Below, piece after piece: positions 7,386 to 13,884 of a stretch of 14,528 bases of DNA (position 1 is its first letter; each line of letters opens with the position of its first letter). Both the position numbers and the translations under genes were made by a program. Source of the DNA: an uncultured Bacilli bacterium. GTDB taxonomy: Bacteria; Bacillota_I; Bacilli_A; RFN20; CAG-631. The notes beneath the pieces were generated by a model. It did no database searches. It worked only from the letters and a program-made list of their open reading frames with translations, and was not told the DNA's origin. The stretch spans positions 1-14,528 of the forward strand of contig CAKPZU010000048.1 in assembly GCA_934215405.1 (NCBI GenBank), written 5' to 3'.

Positions 7386-7953
7386 TTATTTTGTCAATTA
7401 ATCCATATTCTAATGCTTCATTAGCATCCATAAAGTAATCTCTTTCTGTATCACTTTTAATTTTATTATAGCTTTGATTTGTGTTGATAGCTAAAATGTG
7501 ATTTAGCCTTTCCTTTAGTTTTACTATTCTTTTGCTTGCAATTTCTATATCACTTGCCACGCCATTTGCACCACCACTTGGCTGATGAATCATTATTTCT
7601 GAATTTTCAAGAGCAAAGCGTTTGCCTTTTTTTCCACCTGCTAATAAAAAAGCTCCCATTGATGCACATAGACCGACACATATTGTTGCAACATCGCATT
7701 TGATATATTGCATTGTATCATAAATTGCCATACCACTTGTAATTTGTCCACCAACGCTATTTATATAAAGTTGGATATCCTTAGTTGAATCTTTACTTGA
7801 AAGATATAATAACTGAGCAATTACATTACTAGCGCATATATCATCAATTTCGCCAGTTAGCATAATAATTCTATCTTTTAATAATAATGAATAAACATCA
7901 TAGTGTCTTTCGCCATCGTTACTTGTTTCAATAATAGTTGGTATATAGTTCAT
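7375..7953 (-). CDS. clpP: ATP-dependent Clp protease proteolytic subunit
   Basis: Serine protease of 192 residues that forms the barrel-shaped proteolytic chamber working with ClpX or ClpC-type unfoldases in the cytoplasm. The catalytic triad falls at the positions usual for ClpP: S98 in GLCASMGAFLLAGG, H123 in IMIHQPSGGA and D172 in DTERDYFM. The N-terminus begins MNYIPTIIE, with no long propeptide. There are two departures from the norm. The oxyanion-loop motif NSPGG reads NSVGG (65-69), and the residue two before the catalytic serine is Cys (C96) where Ala is common. The start has a strong GGAGG (reverse complement of 7960-7964) 6-7 bases upstream. I found no clear CtsR direct repeat or CIRCE element upstream. 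Confidence 0.95.
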   Translation of the reverse strand: MNYIPTIIETSNDGERHYDVYSLLLKDRIIMLTGEIDDICASNVIAQLLYLSSKDSTKDIQLYINSVGGQITSGMAIYDTMQYIKCDVATICVGLCASMGAFLLAGGKKGKRFALENSEIMIHQPSGGANGVASDIEIASKRIVKLKERLNHILAINTNQSYNKIKSDTERDYFMDANEALEYGLIDKIIKK

Positions 7954-8003
7954 AAATAGCCTCCTAAAGTAAAGTATGCCCAGTTTTTATTTTTTATTCT
8001 TTG

Positions 8004-8014
8004 AAAAGCCTTTT
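8004..8014. repeat. Short palindrome upstream of clpP
   Basis: AAAAGCCTTTT is an 11-base palindrome centred at 8009, extended by further matches TT/AA at 8001-8002 and 8016-8017. It lies about 50 bases upstream of the clpP start codon in the divergent clpP-pgk region. It could be an operator or a leader hairpin, but AT-rich chance is a real alternative. Confidence 0.3.
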
Positions 8015-8044
8015 GAATAGGTTTCCTATATTATTTATATAAAT

Positions 8045-8063
8045 CTTTTATTGAAAATAAAAG
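8045..8063. repeat. Inverted repeat between clpP and pgk
   Basis: CTTTTATT (8045-8052) and AATAAAAG (8056-8063) form a perfect 8-base inverted repeat with a 3-base centre. It lies almost midway between the divergent clpP and pgk start codons. The size and symmetry are those of a dimeric repressor operator. I cannot match it to a known regulator, and the composition makes chance symmetry possible. Confidence 0.35.
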
Positions 8064-8148
8064 AAGGATTAGCCTGTAAAATAAATAATAATAATCCTCA
8101 AAATGGAAAACATACAAAAGAAGAGAAAAAAAATTTAAAAAAAAGTAG

Positions 8149-8177
8149 TTGCATGTTAAAGCCTTCTAACTTATAAT
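8149..8177 (+). promoter_or_regulatory. Promoter of pgk-tpiA
   Basis: TTGCAT (8149-8154), a 17-base spacer and a perfect TATAAT (8172-8177) make a near-consensus housekeeping promoter. The stretch 8123-8144 just upstream is almost pure A/T with A-runs and could act as an UP element. Initiation is expected near 8184, giving a leader of about 40 bases that starts with a hairpin before the pgk ribosome binding site. Confidence 0.85.
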
Positions 8178-8186
8178 AAAGGTGTA

Positions 8187-8207
8187 TGCGGATTTATTAT
8201 AAACGCA
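8187..8207 (+). promoter_or_regulatory. 5' hairpin in the pgk leader
   Basis: TGCG (8187-8190) pairs with CGCA (8204-8207), and TTTA (8193-8196) pairs with TAAA (8200-8203), with a GA bulge and a TTA loop. The predicted transcript begins a few bases before it, and the ribosome binding site GGAG follows at 8211-8214. Hairpins at the 5' end of leaders are known to stabilise Firmicutes mRNAs; that role is inferred here. Confidence 0.4.
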
Positions 8208-8224
8208 AAAGGAGATATTATAAA

Positions 8225-9463
8225 ATGAGTAAAATGACAATTACAGATCTTAGTAATTTAGAAGGAAAAGTTGTCTTTGTTCGTGTTGACTTTAACGTAC
8301 CATTAAAGAATGGTGAAATTAGCGATGACAATAGAATAGTTGCAGCTTTACCTACTATTAACTATTTAAAGAAGCAAGGAGCAAGAGTTGTATTATTTTC
8401 ACATTTAGGAAAAGTTGACCATAAGGATAGTGAAAAATGTGCAGCAGATAAAGCAAAGAACGATATGAAATTTGTTGCTCCTCGTTTAGCAGCATTATTA
8501 AATGAAGAAATTGTTTACGTTGATGAAACTCGTGGTGAAAAATTATCAAATGCAGTAAAAAATTTAAAGGATGGTCAAGTTTTGTTGATGCAAAATACAA
8601 GATATGAAAAGGGCGAAAGCAAAAACGATCCTGAATTATCAGCATATTGGGCATCACTTGCAGATGCATTTGTAATGGATGCATTTGGAAGTGCTCATCG
8701 TGCTCATGCTTCAACATATGGGGTGCCTGAAATTTTAAATAAAGAAGGAAAACCAACAGCTTTAGGATTTTTAATGCAAAAAGAAGTTGAAGGCTTAAAT
8801 AGATGTGTTGATATTACTGATGATAATAGACCATTTGTAGCAATTTTAGGTGGCGCAAAGGTTTCTGATAAAATTTTAGTTGTTGAAAAGCTAATTGAAA
8901 AGGCTGATAAGGTTATTATTGGTGGCGCAATTACTTGTACATTCTTAAAGGCTTTAGGATATCCAGTTGGAAATTCACGTTATGAAGCAGATCAACTTGA
9001 CTTTGCTTTAAAATGTGTTGAAGAAGCAAAGGCAAAGAATAAATTAGTTTTACCAATTGACCATGTTATCGCAAATGATTTTGCAATGCCAATTGATGTA
9101 AGAGTTACTGATGGCGTTGTAATTCCAGATGGCTTTGAAAGATTAGATATTGGCCCTAGAACTAGAGAATATTATGCAAAAATTCTAGCAAATGCTAAAA
9201 CAGTATTCTGGAATGGACCAATGGGCGTATTTGAAAATCCATTATTTGCTGATGGTACAATTTCAATTTGTGAAACTTTAACTAAGCTTACTAAGGAAAA
9301 AGGTACATTCACTGTAATTGGTGGTGGCGATTCTGCAGCTGCTGCAGCTCAATTTGGCTATAAAGAAGGCTTCTCACATGTTTCAACTGGTGGTGGTGCT
9401 TCTCTTGAATTAATTCAAAATGATGGCCACTTACCTGGAATTGATGTAATTGCTGATAAATAA
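8225..9463 (+). CDS. pgk: Phosphoglycerate kinase
   Basis: Cytosolic glycolytic enzyme of 412 residues transferring phosphate from 1,3-bisphosphoglycerate to ADP. Family motifs in order: VRVDFNVP (19-26), SHLGK (59-63), GSAHRAHAS (155-163), ILGGAKVSDK (207-216), WNGPMGVFE (329-337), GGGDSAAA (366-373) and STGGGASLE (387-395). It is somewhat longer than the usual 390-400 residues because of a lysine-rich insertion after SHLGK (about 64-82). The ATG at 8225 follows GGAG (8211-8214); an in-frame ATG at 8186 lies at the predicted transcription start and would add a lysine/arginine/tyrosine-rich extension, so it is rejected. It precedes tpiA by 14 bases as a two-gene glycolytic operon. gapA is not adjacent. 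Confidence 0.96.
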   Translation: MSKMTITDLSNLEGKVVFVRVDFNVPLKNGEISDDNRIVAALPTINYLKKQGARVVLFSHLGKVDHKDSEKCAADKAKNDMKFVAPRLAALLNEEIVYVDETRGEKLSNAVKNLKDGQVLLMQNTRYEKGESKNDPELSAYWASLADAFVMDAFGSAHRAHASTYGVPEILNKEGKPTALGFLMQKEVEGLNRCVDITDDNRPFVAILGGAKVSDKILVVEKLIEKADKVIIGGAITCTFLKALGYPVGNSRYEADQLDFALKCVEEAKAKNKLVLPIDHVIANDFAMPIDVRVTDGVVIPDGFERLDIGPRTREYYAKILANAKTVFWNGPMGVFENPLFADGTISICETLTKLTKEKGTFTVIGGGDSAAAAAQFGYKEGFSHVSTGGGASLELIQNDGHLPGIDVIADK

Positions 9464-9477
9464 GAAGGTATTAGCCT

Positions 9478-10239
9478 ATGAGAAAAAAAGTTATTATTGG
9501 TAACTGGAAAATGAATCATACTAGAAGCGATGCTAAAGAATTCGTTTTAGGTATGAATGATGAAGTTAAAATTGCAAGACAACATAACATATTAGTTGGT
9601 ATTGCCCCTACTTATATGTCTCTTGATGTCGTTTCTAAAAGCAAGAAAAATAGAATGATTTTAGCTGCTCAAAATGTTAACGAGCATGTAAGCGGCGCTT
9701 TCACTGGAGAAGTTTCTATTAATATGCTAAGAGAGGTAAAGGGCTTAACACATGTAATTATTGGCCATTCTGAAAGAAGACAATATTACGCTGAAACTAG
9801 TAAATCTTGCAATGCTAAAATGTATGCCCTTGAAAATAGTGGCTTGATTCCAATTTATTGTGTTGGTGAGTCTTTAAAACAATTTGAAAACAATCAAACA
9901 AAAGCAGTTGTAAAAAGACAAATTACTCAAGGCTTAAGAGGACTAAATGCTAAATTTGTTTCAAAAATGATTATTGCATATGAACCAGTGTGGTCAATCG
10001 GAACTGGAAAGAATGCTAGTAAGGAAATTGCTCAAGATGTTTGTCATTTTATAAGAGAGCAAATTGCTAAATTATATGGTAAGGAAGTTGCTAATAAAGT
10101 GATTATTCAATATGGTGGTTCAGTTAAACCAAACAATGTTAAGGAGTATTTAACTCAACCTGATATTGATGGAGCTTTAGTTGGTGGTGCTTCTTTAAAA
10201 GCTGAATCATTTATTGAATTGATTAGAAATTTATATTAA
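9478..10239 (+). CDS. tpiA: Triosephosphate isomerase
   Basis: TIM-barrel enzyme of 253 residues interconverting dihydroxyacetone phosphate and glyceraldehyde 3-phosphate. Catalytic residues are visible: K11 in GNWKMN, H97 in IIGHSERR and E169 in AYEPVWSIGTG. The phosphate-binding segments GGSV (213-216) and GGASL (236-240) are intact. The ATG is preceded by GAAGGT (9464-9469) at 8 bases. It follows pgk closely and is closed by a terminator, so pgk and tpiA form a complete transcription unit. The gpmI and eno genes often found downstream are not here. Confidence 0.96.
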   Translation: MRKKVIIGNWKMNHTRSDAKEFVLGMNDEVKIARQHNILVGIAPTYMSLDVVSKSKKNRMILAAQNVNEHVSGAFTGEVSINMLREVKGLTHVIIGHSERRQYYAETSKSCNAKMYALENSGLIPIYCVGESLKQFENNQTKAVVKRQITQGLRGLNAKFVSKMIIAYEPVWSIGTGKNASKEIAQDVCHFIREQIAKLYGKEVANKVIIQYGGSVKPNNVKEYLTQPDIDGALVGGASLKAESFIELIRNLY

Positions 10240-10250
10240 ATAATTCTATT

Positions 10251-10280
10251 AAAGGCGAGATATTAGTCTCGCTTTTTTTT
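10251..10280 (+). terminator. Terminator of pgk-tpiA
   Basis: GCGAGA (10255-10260) pairs with TCTCGC (10267-10272) over a 6-base loop. The flanking AAA and TTT can extend the stem, and eight T residues follow (10273-10280). It begins 11 bases after the tpiA stop codon. Confidence 0.92.
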
Positions 10281-10324
10281 AAAATTATTAATATAATACT
10301 TATAAAATCTATTATTAATTATTA

Positions 10325-10480
10325 TATAATATAGGAAATAAATTGCTTATATAGTTGCTAATACAATATAAACCTTCTTATTGGCTGGAGGAATGTATTT
10401 ATACTTTATATTAGACTATTTTTGACATATTTAAAAAAAGTTTAAAATTTAAAGGAAAATTTTCAAAAAAATTTTCCTTT
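10325..10480 (+). ncRNA. Candidate structured small RNA upstream of cysS
   Basis: A perfect TATAAT at 10325-10330 would start a transcript near 10337. From there the sequence can fold into one long interrupted hairpin: AAATA (10336-10340) with TATTT (10428-10432), ATAGT (10351-10355) with ACTAT (10415-10419), CTAATA (10358-10363) with TATTAG (10409-10414), TATAAA (10367-10372) with TTTATA (10398-10403), and CCTTC (10373-10377) with GGAGG (10387-10391), capped by a 9-base loop. A 12-base-pair hairpin with a T-rich tail follows. The cap region is the least AT-rich part of the gap. I cannot assign it to a known family; a rod shape recalls 6S RNA, but the length is short and no 6S sequence signature is recognised. 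No -35 is visible. Confidence 0.35.
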
Positions 10481-10490
10481 CTTATTTACT
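10451..10490 (+). terminator. Strong hairpin, probable terminator in the tpiA-cysS gap
   Basis: AAAGGAAAATTT (10451-10462) pairs perfectly with AAATTTTCCTTT (10469-10480) around a 6-base loop. The T-rich stretch CTTATTTACT follows, giving a moderate U-tract. Since the tpiA unit already has its own terminator 170 bases earlier, this second one suggests a separate transcript in between. With A-rich flanks it might also work on the other strand. Confidence 0.6.
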
Positions 10491-10503
10491 AAATTTTGTT
10501 TTC

Positions 10504-10532
10504 TTTACAACGTTATTCAAATAAGATATAAT
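10504..10532 (+). promoter_or_regulatory. Promoter of cysS
   Basis: TTTACA (10504-10509), a 17-base spacer and TATAAT (10527-10532) form a good housekeeping promoter. Initiation near 10539 gives a leader of about 135 bases. A second TATAAT at 10646-10651 would start inside the cysS ribosome binding site and is less likely to be used. Confidence 0.7.
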
Positions 10533-10541
10533 AATGTTGCA

Positions 10542-10647
10542 AATAAAAATTATGACATTTTTAGACAAAATCTACTAATTCAATAATTTTTATTACAATT
10601 TTCACAAAATTTTAAAACTTATGGTAAAAATAAAAATGAAAATTGTA
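10542..10647 (+). promoter_or_regulatory. Two adjacent stem-loops in the cysS leader
   Basis: Hairpin 1 pairs 10542-10553 (AATAAAAATTAT) with 10583-10594 (ATAATTTTTATT), 12 base pairs, with an inner TAGA/TCTA stem at 10562-10565 and 10571-10574. Hairpin 2 pairs about 10595-10604 (ACAATTTTCA) with 10637-10646 (TGAAAATTGT), so the two stems abut. The ribosome binding site GAGGAG follows at 10657. No T-box sequence or known riboswitch motif is present. Composition is almost pure A/T, so chance pairing must be considered. Confidence 0.35.
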
Positions 10648-10674
10648 TAATATATATGAGGAGAAGTTTAGCGT

Positions 10675-12015
10675 ATGATGGAAATCAAGTTGTATGACAG
10701 TAAAAGCAAAAAAATTGAAGTGTTAAAACCAACACAAGAAGGAAAAGTTTCAATTTACTGTTGTGGACCTACAGTATACAACCATGCTCATATAGGCAAT
10801 GTAAGGCCAATGGTAGTTTTCGATAATTTAAGAAGACTTTTAAAAGCAGTTGGCTATGACGTATTATTTGTTTCAAATTATACAGATGTTGATGATAAAA
10901 TTATTAATGAAGCAATTAAAGAGTCATGCAGTGAAAGTGAAATTACTACAAAATATATTGCTGCATATGAAAACTTAAGACTTTCTATGAACGCACCTCT
11001 TCCAGATATTACTCCAAGGGTTACTCAATACATGGACAAGATTATTGACTTTATTAATAAGCTTGTTTTAAATGGCTCAGCCTATGTTATTGATGGAGAT
11101 GTTTATTTTAAAGTATCAAGTGTACCAACATATGGTTGCATCTCTAATAGAAACATCCAAGATTTATTAGTAGGAGCTAGAATTGAAGAAAATGCCAAAA
11201 AGGAAAATCCACTTGATTTTTGCTTATGGAAGGAAACTAAAGTAGGAATTAATTGGGATTCACCATGGTCAAAGGGCAGACCAGGCTGGCATACAGAATG
11301 TGTTGCAATGATTAATGATATCTTTGCTAATACGCATGTTGACATTCATGGCGGCGGAATGGATTTGAAGTTCCCTCATCACGAAAATGAGGAAGCTCAA
11401 GCATATGCATATTGTTCACATTCACTTGCTTCAATTTGGATGCACAATGGTATGTTAAATATAAACAACGAGAAAATGTCTAAATCCTTAAATAATTTTA
11501 TTTTAGGCAAGGATCTTGTTGAAAAATATGGTGGACAGGTGGTTAGATGGGTTATGAATTCAACTCATTATCGTGCACCTATAAACTTTACTGATGAAGT
11601 ATTTACTACTGCTATTAGTGAATTAAATAAGATTTATACTTCATTAAAGCAAGCTTCTTTAAAACTTGATTTAATTAATGGCTTTAATAGTGAAATGGAT
11701 AGTAGCTACATTAACAAGTATTTAAGTTGCTTAGCAAACGATTTAAATATTTCAGATGGGCTAACAGTACTTTATGATGTTATTAAAGAACTAAATTCTT
11801 CAATTCGTGTTCGCGAAATTGATGCAAAAAGAGTATCAGCATTATTTAATAGCGCTAATTATATGCTAGATTTAATCGGTATAAATAAGTATACAAAGCG
11901 TTTAAGTGATGAAGAAAAATCTTTGTATTATAGTTGGAATGAAGCAAAAAGCAATAAGGATTTTGCTAAAGCTGATGCTTTACGTCAAGAATTGATTAGT
12001 AAAGGAATTTTATAA
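10675..12015 (+). CDS. cysS: Cysteine--tRNA ligase
   Basis: Class I aminoacyl-tRNA synthetase of 446 residues, slightly shorter than the usual 460-470, that charges tRNA-Cys. The ATP-binding HIGN of the HIGH motif is at 39-42 in PTVYNHAHIGN, and KMSKS is at 267-271 in NNEKMSKSLNN. Zinc-site ligands are visible as C30, C209 (GWHTECVAM) and the HHENE segment (235-239), which gives cysteine selectivity. The C-terminal helical domain carries the usual EAKSNKDFAKADALRQEL pattern. GAGGAG (10657-10662) precedes two successive ATG codons at 10675 and 10678; the first is better spaced. rlmB starts 2 bases after its stop. The usual neighbour cysE is absent. Confidence 0.96.
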   Translation: MMEIKLYDSKSKKIEVLKPTQEGKVSIYCCGPTVYNHAHIGNVRPMVVFDNLRRLLKAVGYDVLFVSNYTDVDDKIINEAIKESCSESEITTKYIAAYENLRLSMNAPLPDITPRVTQYMDKIIDFINKLVLNGSAYVIDGDVYFKVSSVPTYGCISNRNIQDLLVGARIEENAKKENPLDFCLWKETKVGINWDSPWSKGRPGWHTECVAMINDIFANTHVDIHGGGMDLKFPHHENEEAQAYAYCSHSLASIWMHNGMLNINNEKMSKSLNNFILGKDLVEKYGGQVVRWVMNSTHYRAPINFTDEVFTTAISELNKIYTSLKQASLKLDLINGFNSEMDSSYINKYLSCLANDLNISDGLTVLYDVIKELNSSIRVREIDAKRVSALFNSANYMLDLIGINKYTKRLSDEEKSLYYSWNEAKSNKDFAKADALRQELISKGIL

Positions 12016-12017
12016 TT

Positions 12018-12725
12018 ATGGAGTATGTTTTTGGTAAAAACACAGTTGACTCATATATTGATAGTAAAAGCGTTGTTGAAGTATATATTCTAAAAAGCTT
12101 TTCAGATGAAAAAATTTTAAGTAAAATTAAACATGCTAATATTAAAGTCTCGATAAAGGATTTATCATTTTTTGATAAAGTAGCCAATGGTGGAAAGCAT
12201 CAAGGAATTATTGCTGTAATAAAAGAAATAAAAAGCTTTCAATTACAAGATATTTTAAATGATGCAAATAAAAAGGAATCATCTTTAATAGTTATTTTAG
12301 ATGGTATTGAGGATCCCCACAATTTTGGTGCAATAATACGTACGTGCGAGGCATTTTCAGTAGATGGTATTATAGCATCTAAGCACAATTCATGTCCGTT
12401 GAATGCTACAGTTGCTAAAGTGTCAACAGGCGCAATTGCTAATGTTAAAATTGCAAAAGTTGCCAATTTAACTCAATGCATTAATGAACTAAAAAAAAGT
12501 GGATATTGGATATATGCTGCTGAAGCGTATAATAGCTTAGATTATAATACATTAACCTATGCAAGTAAAACAGCATTAATTGTTGGATCAGAAGGCTTTG
12601 GAATATCAAGGCTTGTAAAGGAGCAGGCAGATTTTAACATTAAAATTCCTATGAGTGGAAAGGTAAATTCTTTAAATGTTTCAGTAGCAACAGGTATTTT
12701 GGTATCACGTATAAAAAATAAATAA
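12018..12725 (+). CDS. rlmB: TrmH-family rRNA (guanosine-2'-O-)-methyltransferase, RlmB-like
   Basis: SPOUT (trefoil-knot) methyltransferase of 235 residues. An N-terminal RNA-binding part (1-70, with KHQGIIAV) precedes the catalytic domain with all three TrmH motifs: motif 1 LDGIEDPHNFGAIIRTCEA (N102, R108), motif 2 IVGSEGFGISRL (188-199) and motif 3 PMSGKVNSLNVSVATGIL (211-228). RlmB methylates G2251 of 23S rRNA in E. coli; the same target is inferred here from family and from its place directly after cysS, as in Bacilli. The start ATG is 2 bases after the cysS stop and has only a weak upstream binding site, so coupled translation is likely. Mini-ribonuclease III (mrnC), which often lies between cysS and rlmB, is missing. 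Confidence 0.9.
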   Translation: MEYVFGKNTVDSYIDSKSVVEVYILKSFSDEKILSKIKHANIKVSIKDLSFFDKVANGGKHQGIIAVIKEIKSFQLQDILNDANKKESSLIVILDGIEDPHNFGAIIRTCEAFSVDGIIASKHNSCPLNATVAKVSTGAIANVKIAKVANLTQCINELKKSGYWIYAAEAYNSLDYNTLTYASKTALIVGSEGFGISRLVKEQADFNIKIPMSGKVNSLNVSVATGILVSRIKNK

Positions 12726-12763
12726 AATAATATGAAAAAAATAAAATAAAATGAGGAGCGCTT

Positions 12764-13354
12764 TTGAAAACAAAAATTTGCAATTTAATTATTGAAGAAG
12801 TAAAAGAATGTGTTAATAAATATCTCATTGATTATGATAGGTTTATTATTAAAGTTGCAGGGAGTGTAAAACATAAATGCCCTCGCTTGGAATTTGAAGA
12901 TATTAAGCAGCAGCTAATTTTGTCTTTACTTACAAATCTTAGTACATTTGATATTTCAAAAATTGATACTAGTTCAACTTATTTCTCACAAATTATACTT
13001 AATTCTGCTAATAATATAGTAAGGAGATATTGGCAATTAAAAAATAAAGCAAATATTGAATGCTTATCATTAGATAGTAATATAAGAGAAAGAATTGATG
13101 AAGGACAGCTTAGTGGCGTAGTTTCTGAAAGCTATTCTGATTCGCTATATCCTGATAATTATTATTCACATAAAGAATTATTAGATATTTTAAAAAAGGT
13201 TTATAAAAATTTATCAGTGGTGGAAAAAAGGATTTTTAAATTATATATGAATGGATATAGCATAGATAATATAGCAAAAACAATAAAGCGAAGCAAAAAA
13301 ACTGTTTACAATGCAATTGCTAATATAAAAGAAATGATTAAAGAATATTTATAA
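12764..13354 (+). CDS. Diverged sigma-70 family factor in the sigH position
   Basis: A 196-residue protein with a sigma-factor layout. Residues about 24-95 look like region 2 (EFEDIKQQLILSLLTNLSTFDISK, then FSQIILNSANNIVRRYWQLKNK). Residues 147-196 are a clear region 4 helix-turn-helix (KNLSVVEKRIFKLYMNGYS, NIAKTIKRSKKTVYNAIANIKEMIKEYL). From memory, the pattern from LSLDS (101-105) to the C-terminus can be laid alongside Bacillus SigH, whose region 4 also has x-LY-x-x-G-x-S and a DNALQRVK-like recognition helix. The N-terminal 20 residues are unlike it. The TTG at 12764 is chosen because GAGGAG (12753-12758) is 5 bases upstream and no in-frame ATG precedes region 2. The position between rlmB and rpmG-secE-nusG is that of sigH. 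A terminator follows. Confidence 0.75.
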   Translation: MKTKICNLIIEEVKECVNKYLIDYDRFIIKVAGSVKHKCPRLEFEDIKQQLILSLLTNLSTFDISKIDTSSTYFSQIILNSANNIVRRYWQLKNKANIECLSLDSNIRERIDEGQLSGVVSESYSDSLYPDNYYSHKELLDILKKVYKNLSVVEKRIFKLYMNGYSIDNIAKTIKRSKKTVYNAIANIKEMIKEYL

Positions 13355-13363
13355 TACTAATAG

Positions 13364-13387
13364 AGGCACGAAAGTGCCTTTTGATTT
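13364..13387 (+). terminator. Terminator after the sigma-factor gene
   Basis: AGGCAC (13364-13369) pairs with GTGCCT (13374-13379) around a GAAA tetraloop, followed by TTTTGATTT. It begins 10 bases after the stop and separates cysS-rlmB-sigma from rpmG-secE-nusG. Confidence 0.88.
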
Positions 13388-13426
13388 CTAAATATAGGAA
13401 AATGTAAAACATTTAAGCAAAATTAA

Positions 13427-13455
13427 TTGACTATTTTAACTTTACATAGTAAAAT
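13427..13455 (+). promoter_or_regulatory. Promoter of rpmG-secE-nusG
   Basis: TTGACT (13427-13432), a 17-base spacer and TAAAAT (13450-13455) make a strong housekeeping promoter. Initiation is expected near 13462, immediately before the ribosome binding site GGAG (13465-13468). Confidence 0.87.
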
Positions 13456-13477
13456 AACTTAGATGGAGTGTGAAATT

Positions 13478-13627
13478 ATGCGCGAAAAAGTTATTTTGAT
13501 TTGTAGTGAATGCTTATCACGTAATTATACAGCTTCAAAGAAAAAAGCAGTGTCTACTCAAAGAATGCAAGTAAGTAAGTTTTGCCCAAAATGTGGTAAA
13601 CATACAATACACAAAGAAAGTAAATAG
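13478..13627 (+). CDS. rpmG: 50S ribosomal protein L33
   Basis: A 49-residue protein beginning MREKVILICSEC and ending HKESK, the normal length for L33. Two CxxC pairs (C9/C12 and C36/C39) identify the zinc-binding form of L33. The Q-R-M-Q-V-S-K-F-C-P-K-C-G-K-H-T segment matches the family core, which usually reads L-x-L-K-K-F-C-P-x-C-x-K-H-T. The ATG follows GGAGTG (13465-13470) by 7 bases. It is the first gene of a unit with secE and nusG, an arrangement widely conserved in bacteria. A second, zinc-free L33 copy might exist elsewhere, as in some Firmicutes, but is not seen here. Confidence 0.95.
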   Translation: MREKVILICSECLSRNYTASKKKAVSTQRMQVSKFCPKCGKHTIHKESK

Positions 13628-13640
13628 GAGGAATCTTATT

Positions 13641-13871
13641 ATGAATTTTTTTAAATGGATGTGGAAAGGCTTAAAAACATGCGGTATTGGTATCGCAAAC
13701 TTTTTTAAAGGCGTAGTTAGAGAAATTAAACGTGTTCGTTGGCCTAATAAAAAAGATATGGCTGAAAATACAGTTACTGTAGTTGTGTTTTCTGCATTTT
13801 TTGCTTTGTTCTTTAGCGCTTGCTACACAATTGGCCACGCAGTATTAACTGCTTTAGGCTATTTTGATTAA
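13641..13871 (+). CDS. secE: Preprotein translocase subunit SecE
   Basis: Short SecE of 76 residues, the single-membrane-segment type of Gram-positive bacteria, which stabilises SecY in the export channel. The amphipathic helix NFFKGVVREIKRVRWPNKKDM (about 21-41) contains the conserved E-x-K-R/K-V-x-W-P motif. A single hydrophobic segment follows at about 45-70 (TVTVVVFSAFFALFFSACYTIGHAV). The ATG at 13641 is preceded by AGGAGG (13626-13631) at 9 bases. An in-frame upstream start at 13593 would lie inside rpmG and before the binding site, so it is rejected. The gene is 13 bases after rpmG and 13 before nusG. Confidence 0.95.
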   Translation: MNFFKWMWKGLKTCGIGIANFFKGVVREIKRVRWPNKKDMAENTVTVVVFSAFFALFFSACYTIGHAVLTALGYFD

Positions 13872-13884
13872 TTGAGGTATAATT

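Noticed and set aside
8358..8756. A 132-codon open frame on the minus strand inside pgk
   Set aside because: It overlaps a clear enzyme with all motifs, has no convincing ribosome binding site, and its composition (many H, L, F) is typical of antisense translation of AT-rich coding DNA.
10422..10448. TTGACA at 10422-10427 with TAAAAT at 10443-10448 as a promoter
   Set aside because: The spacer is only 15 bases and transcription would begin inside the strong hairpin at 10451-10480.
10281..10674. T-box or other known riboswitch, or a tRNA gene, upstream of cysS
   Set aside because: I searched by eye for the T-box sequence, a cloverleaf with GTTCRA-type T arm and a CCA end, and found none on either strand.
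12753..12768. Catabolite-responsive-element-like GAGCGCTTTT before the sigma-factor gene
   Set aside because: Only part of the consensus is present, it overlaps the ribosome binding site, and there is no promoter context.
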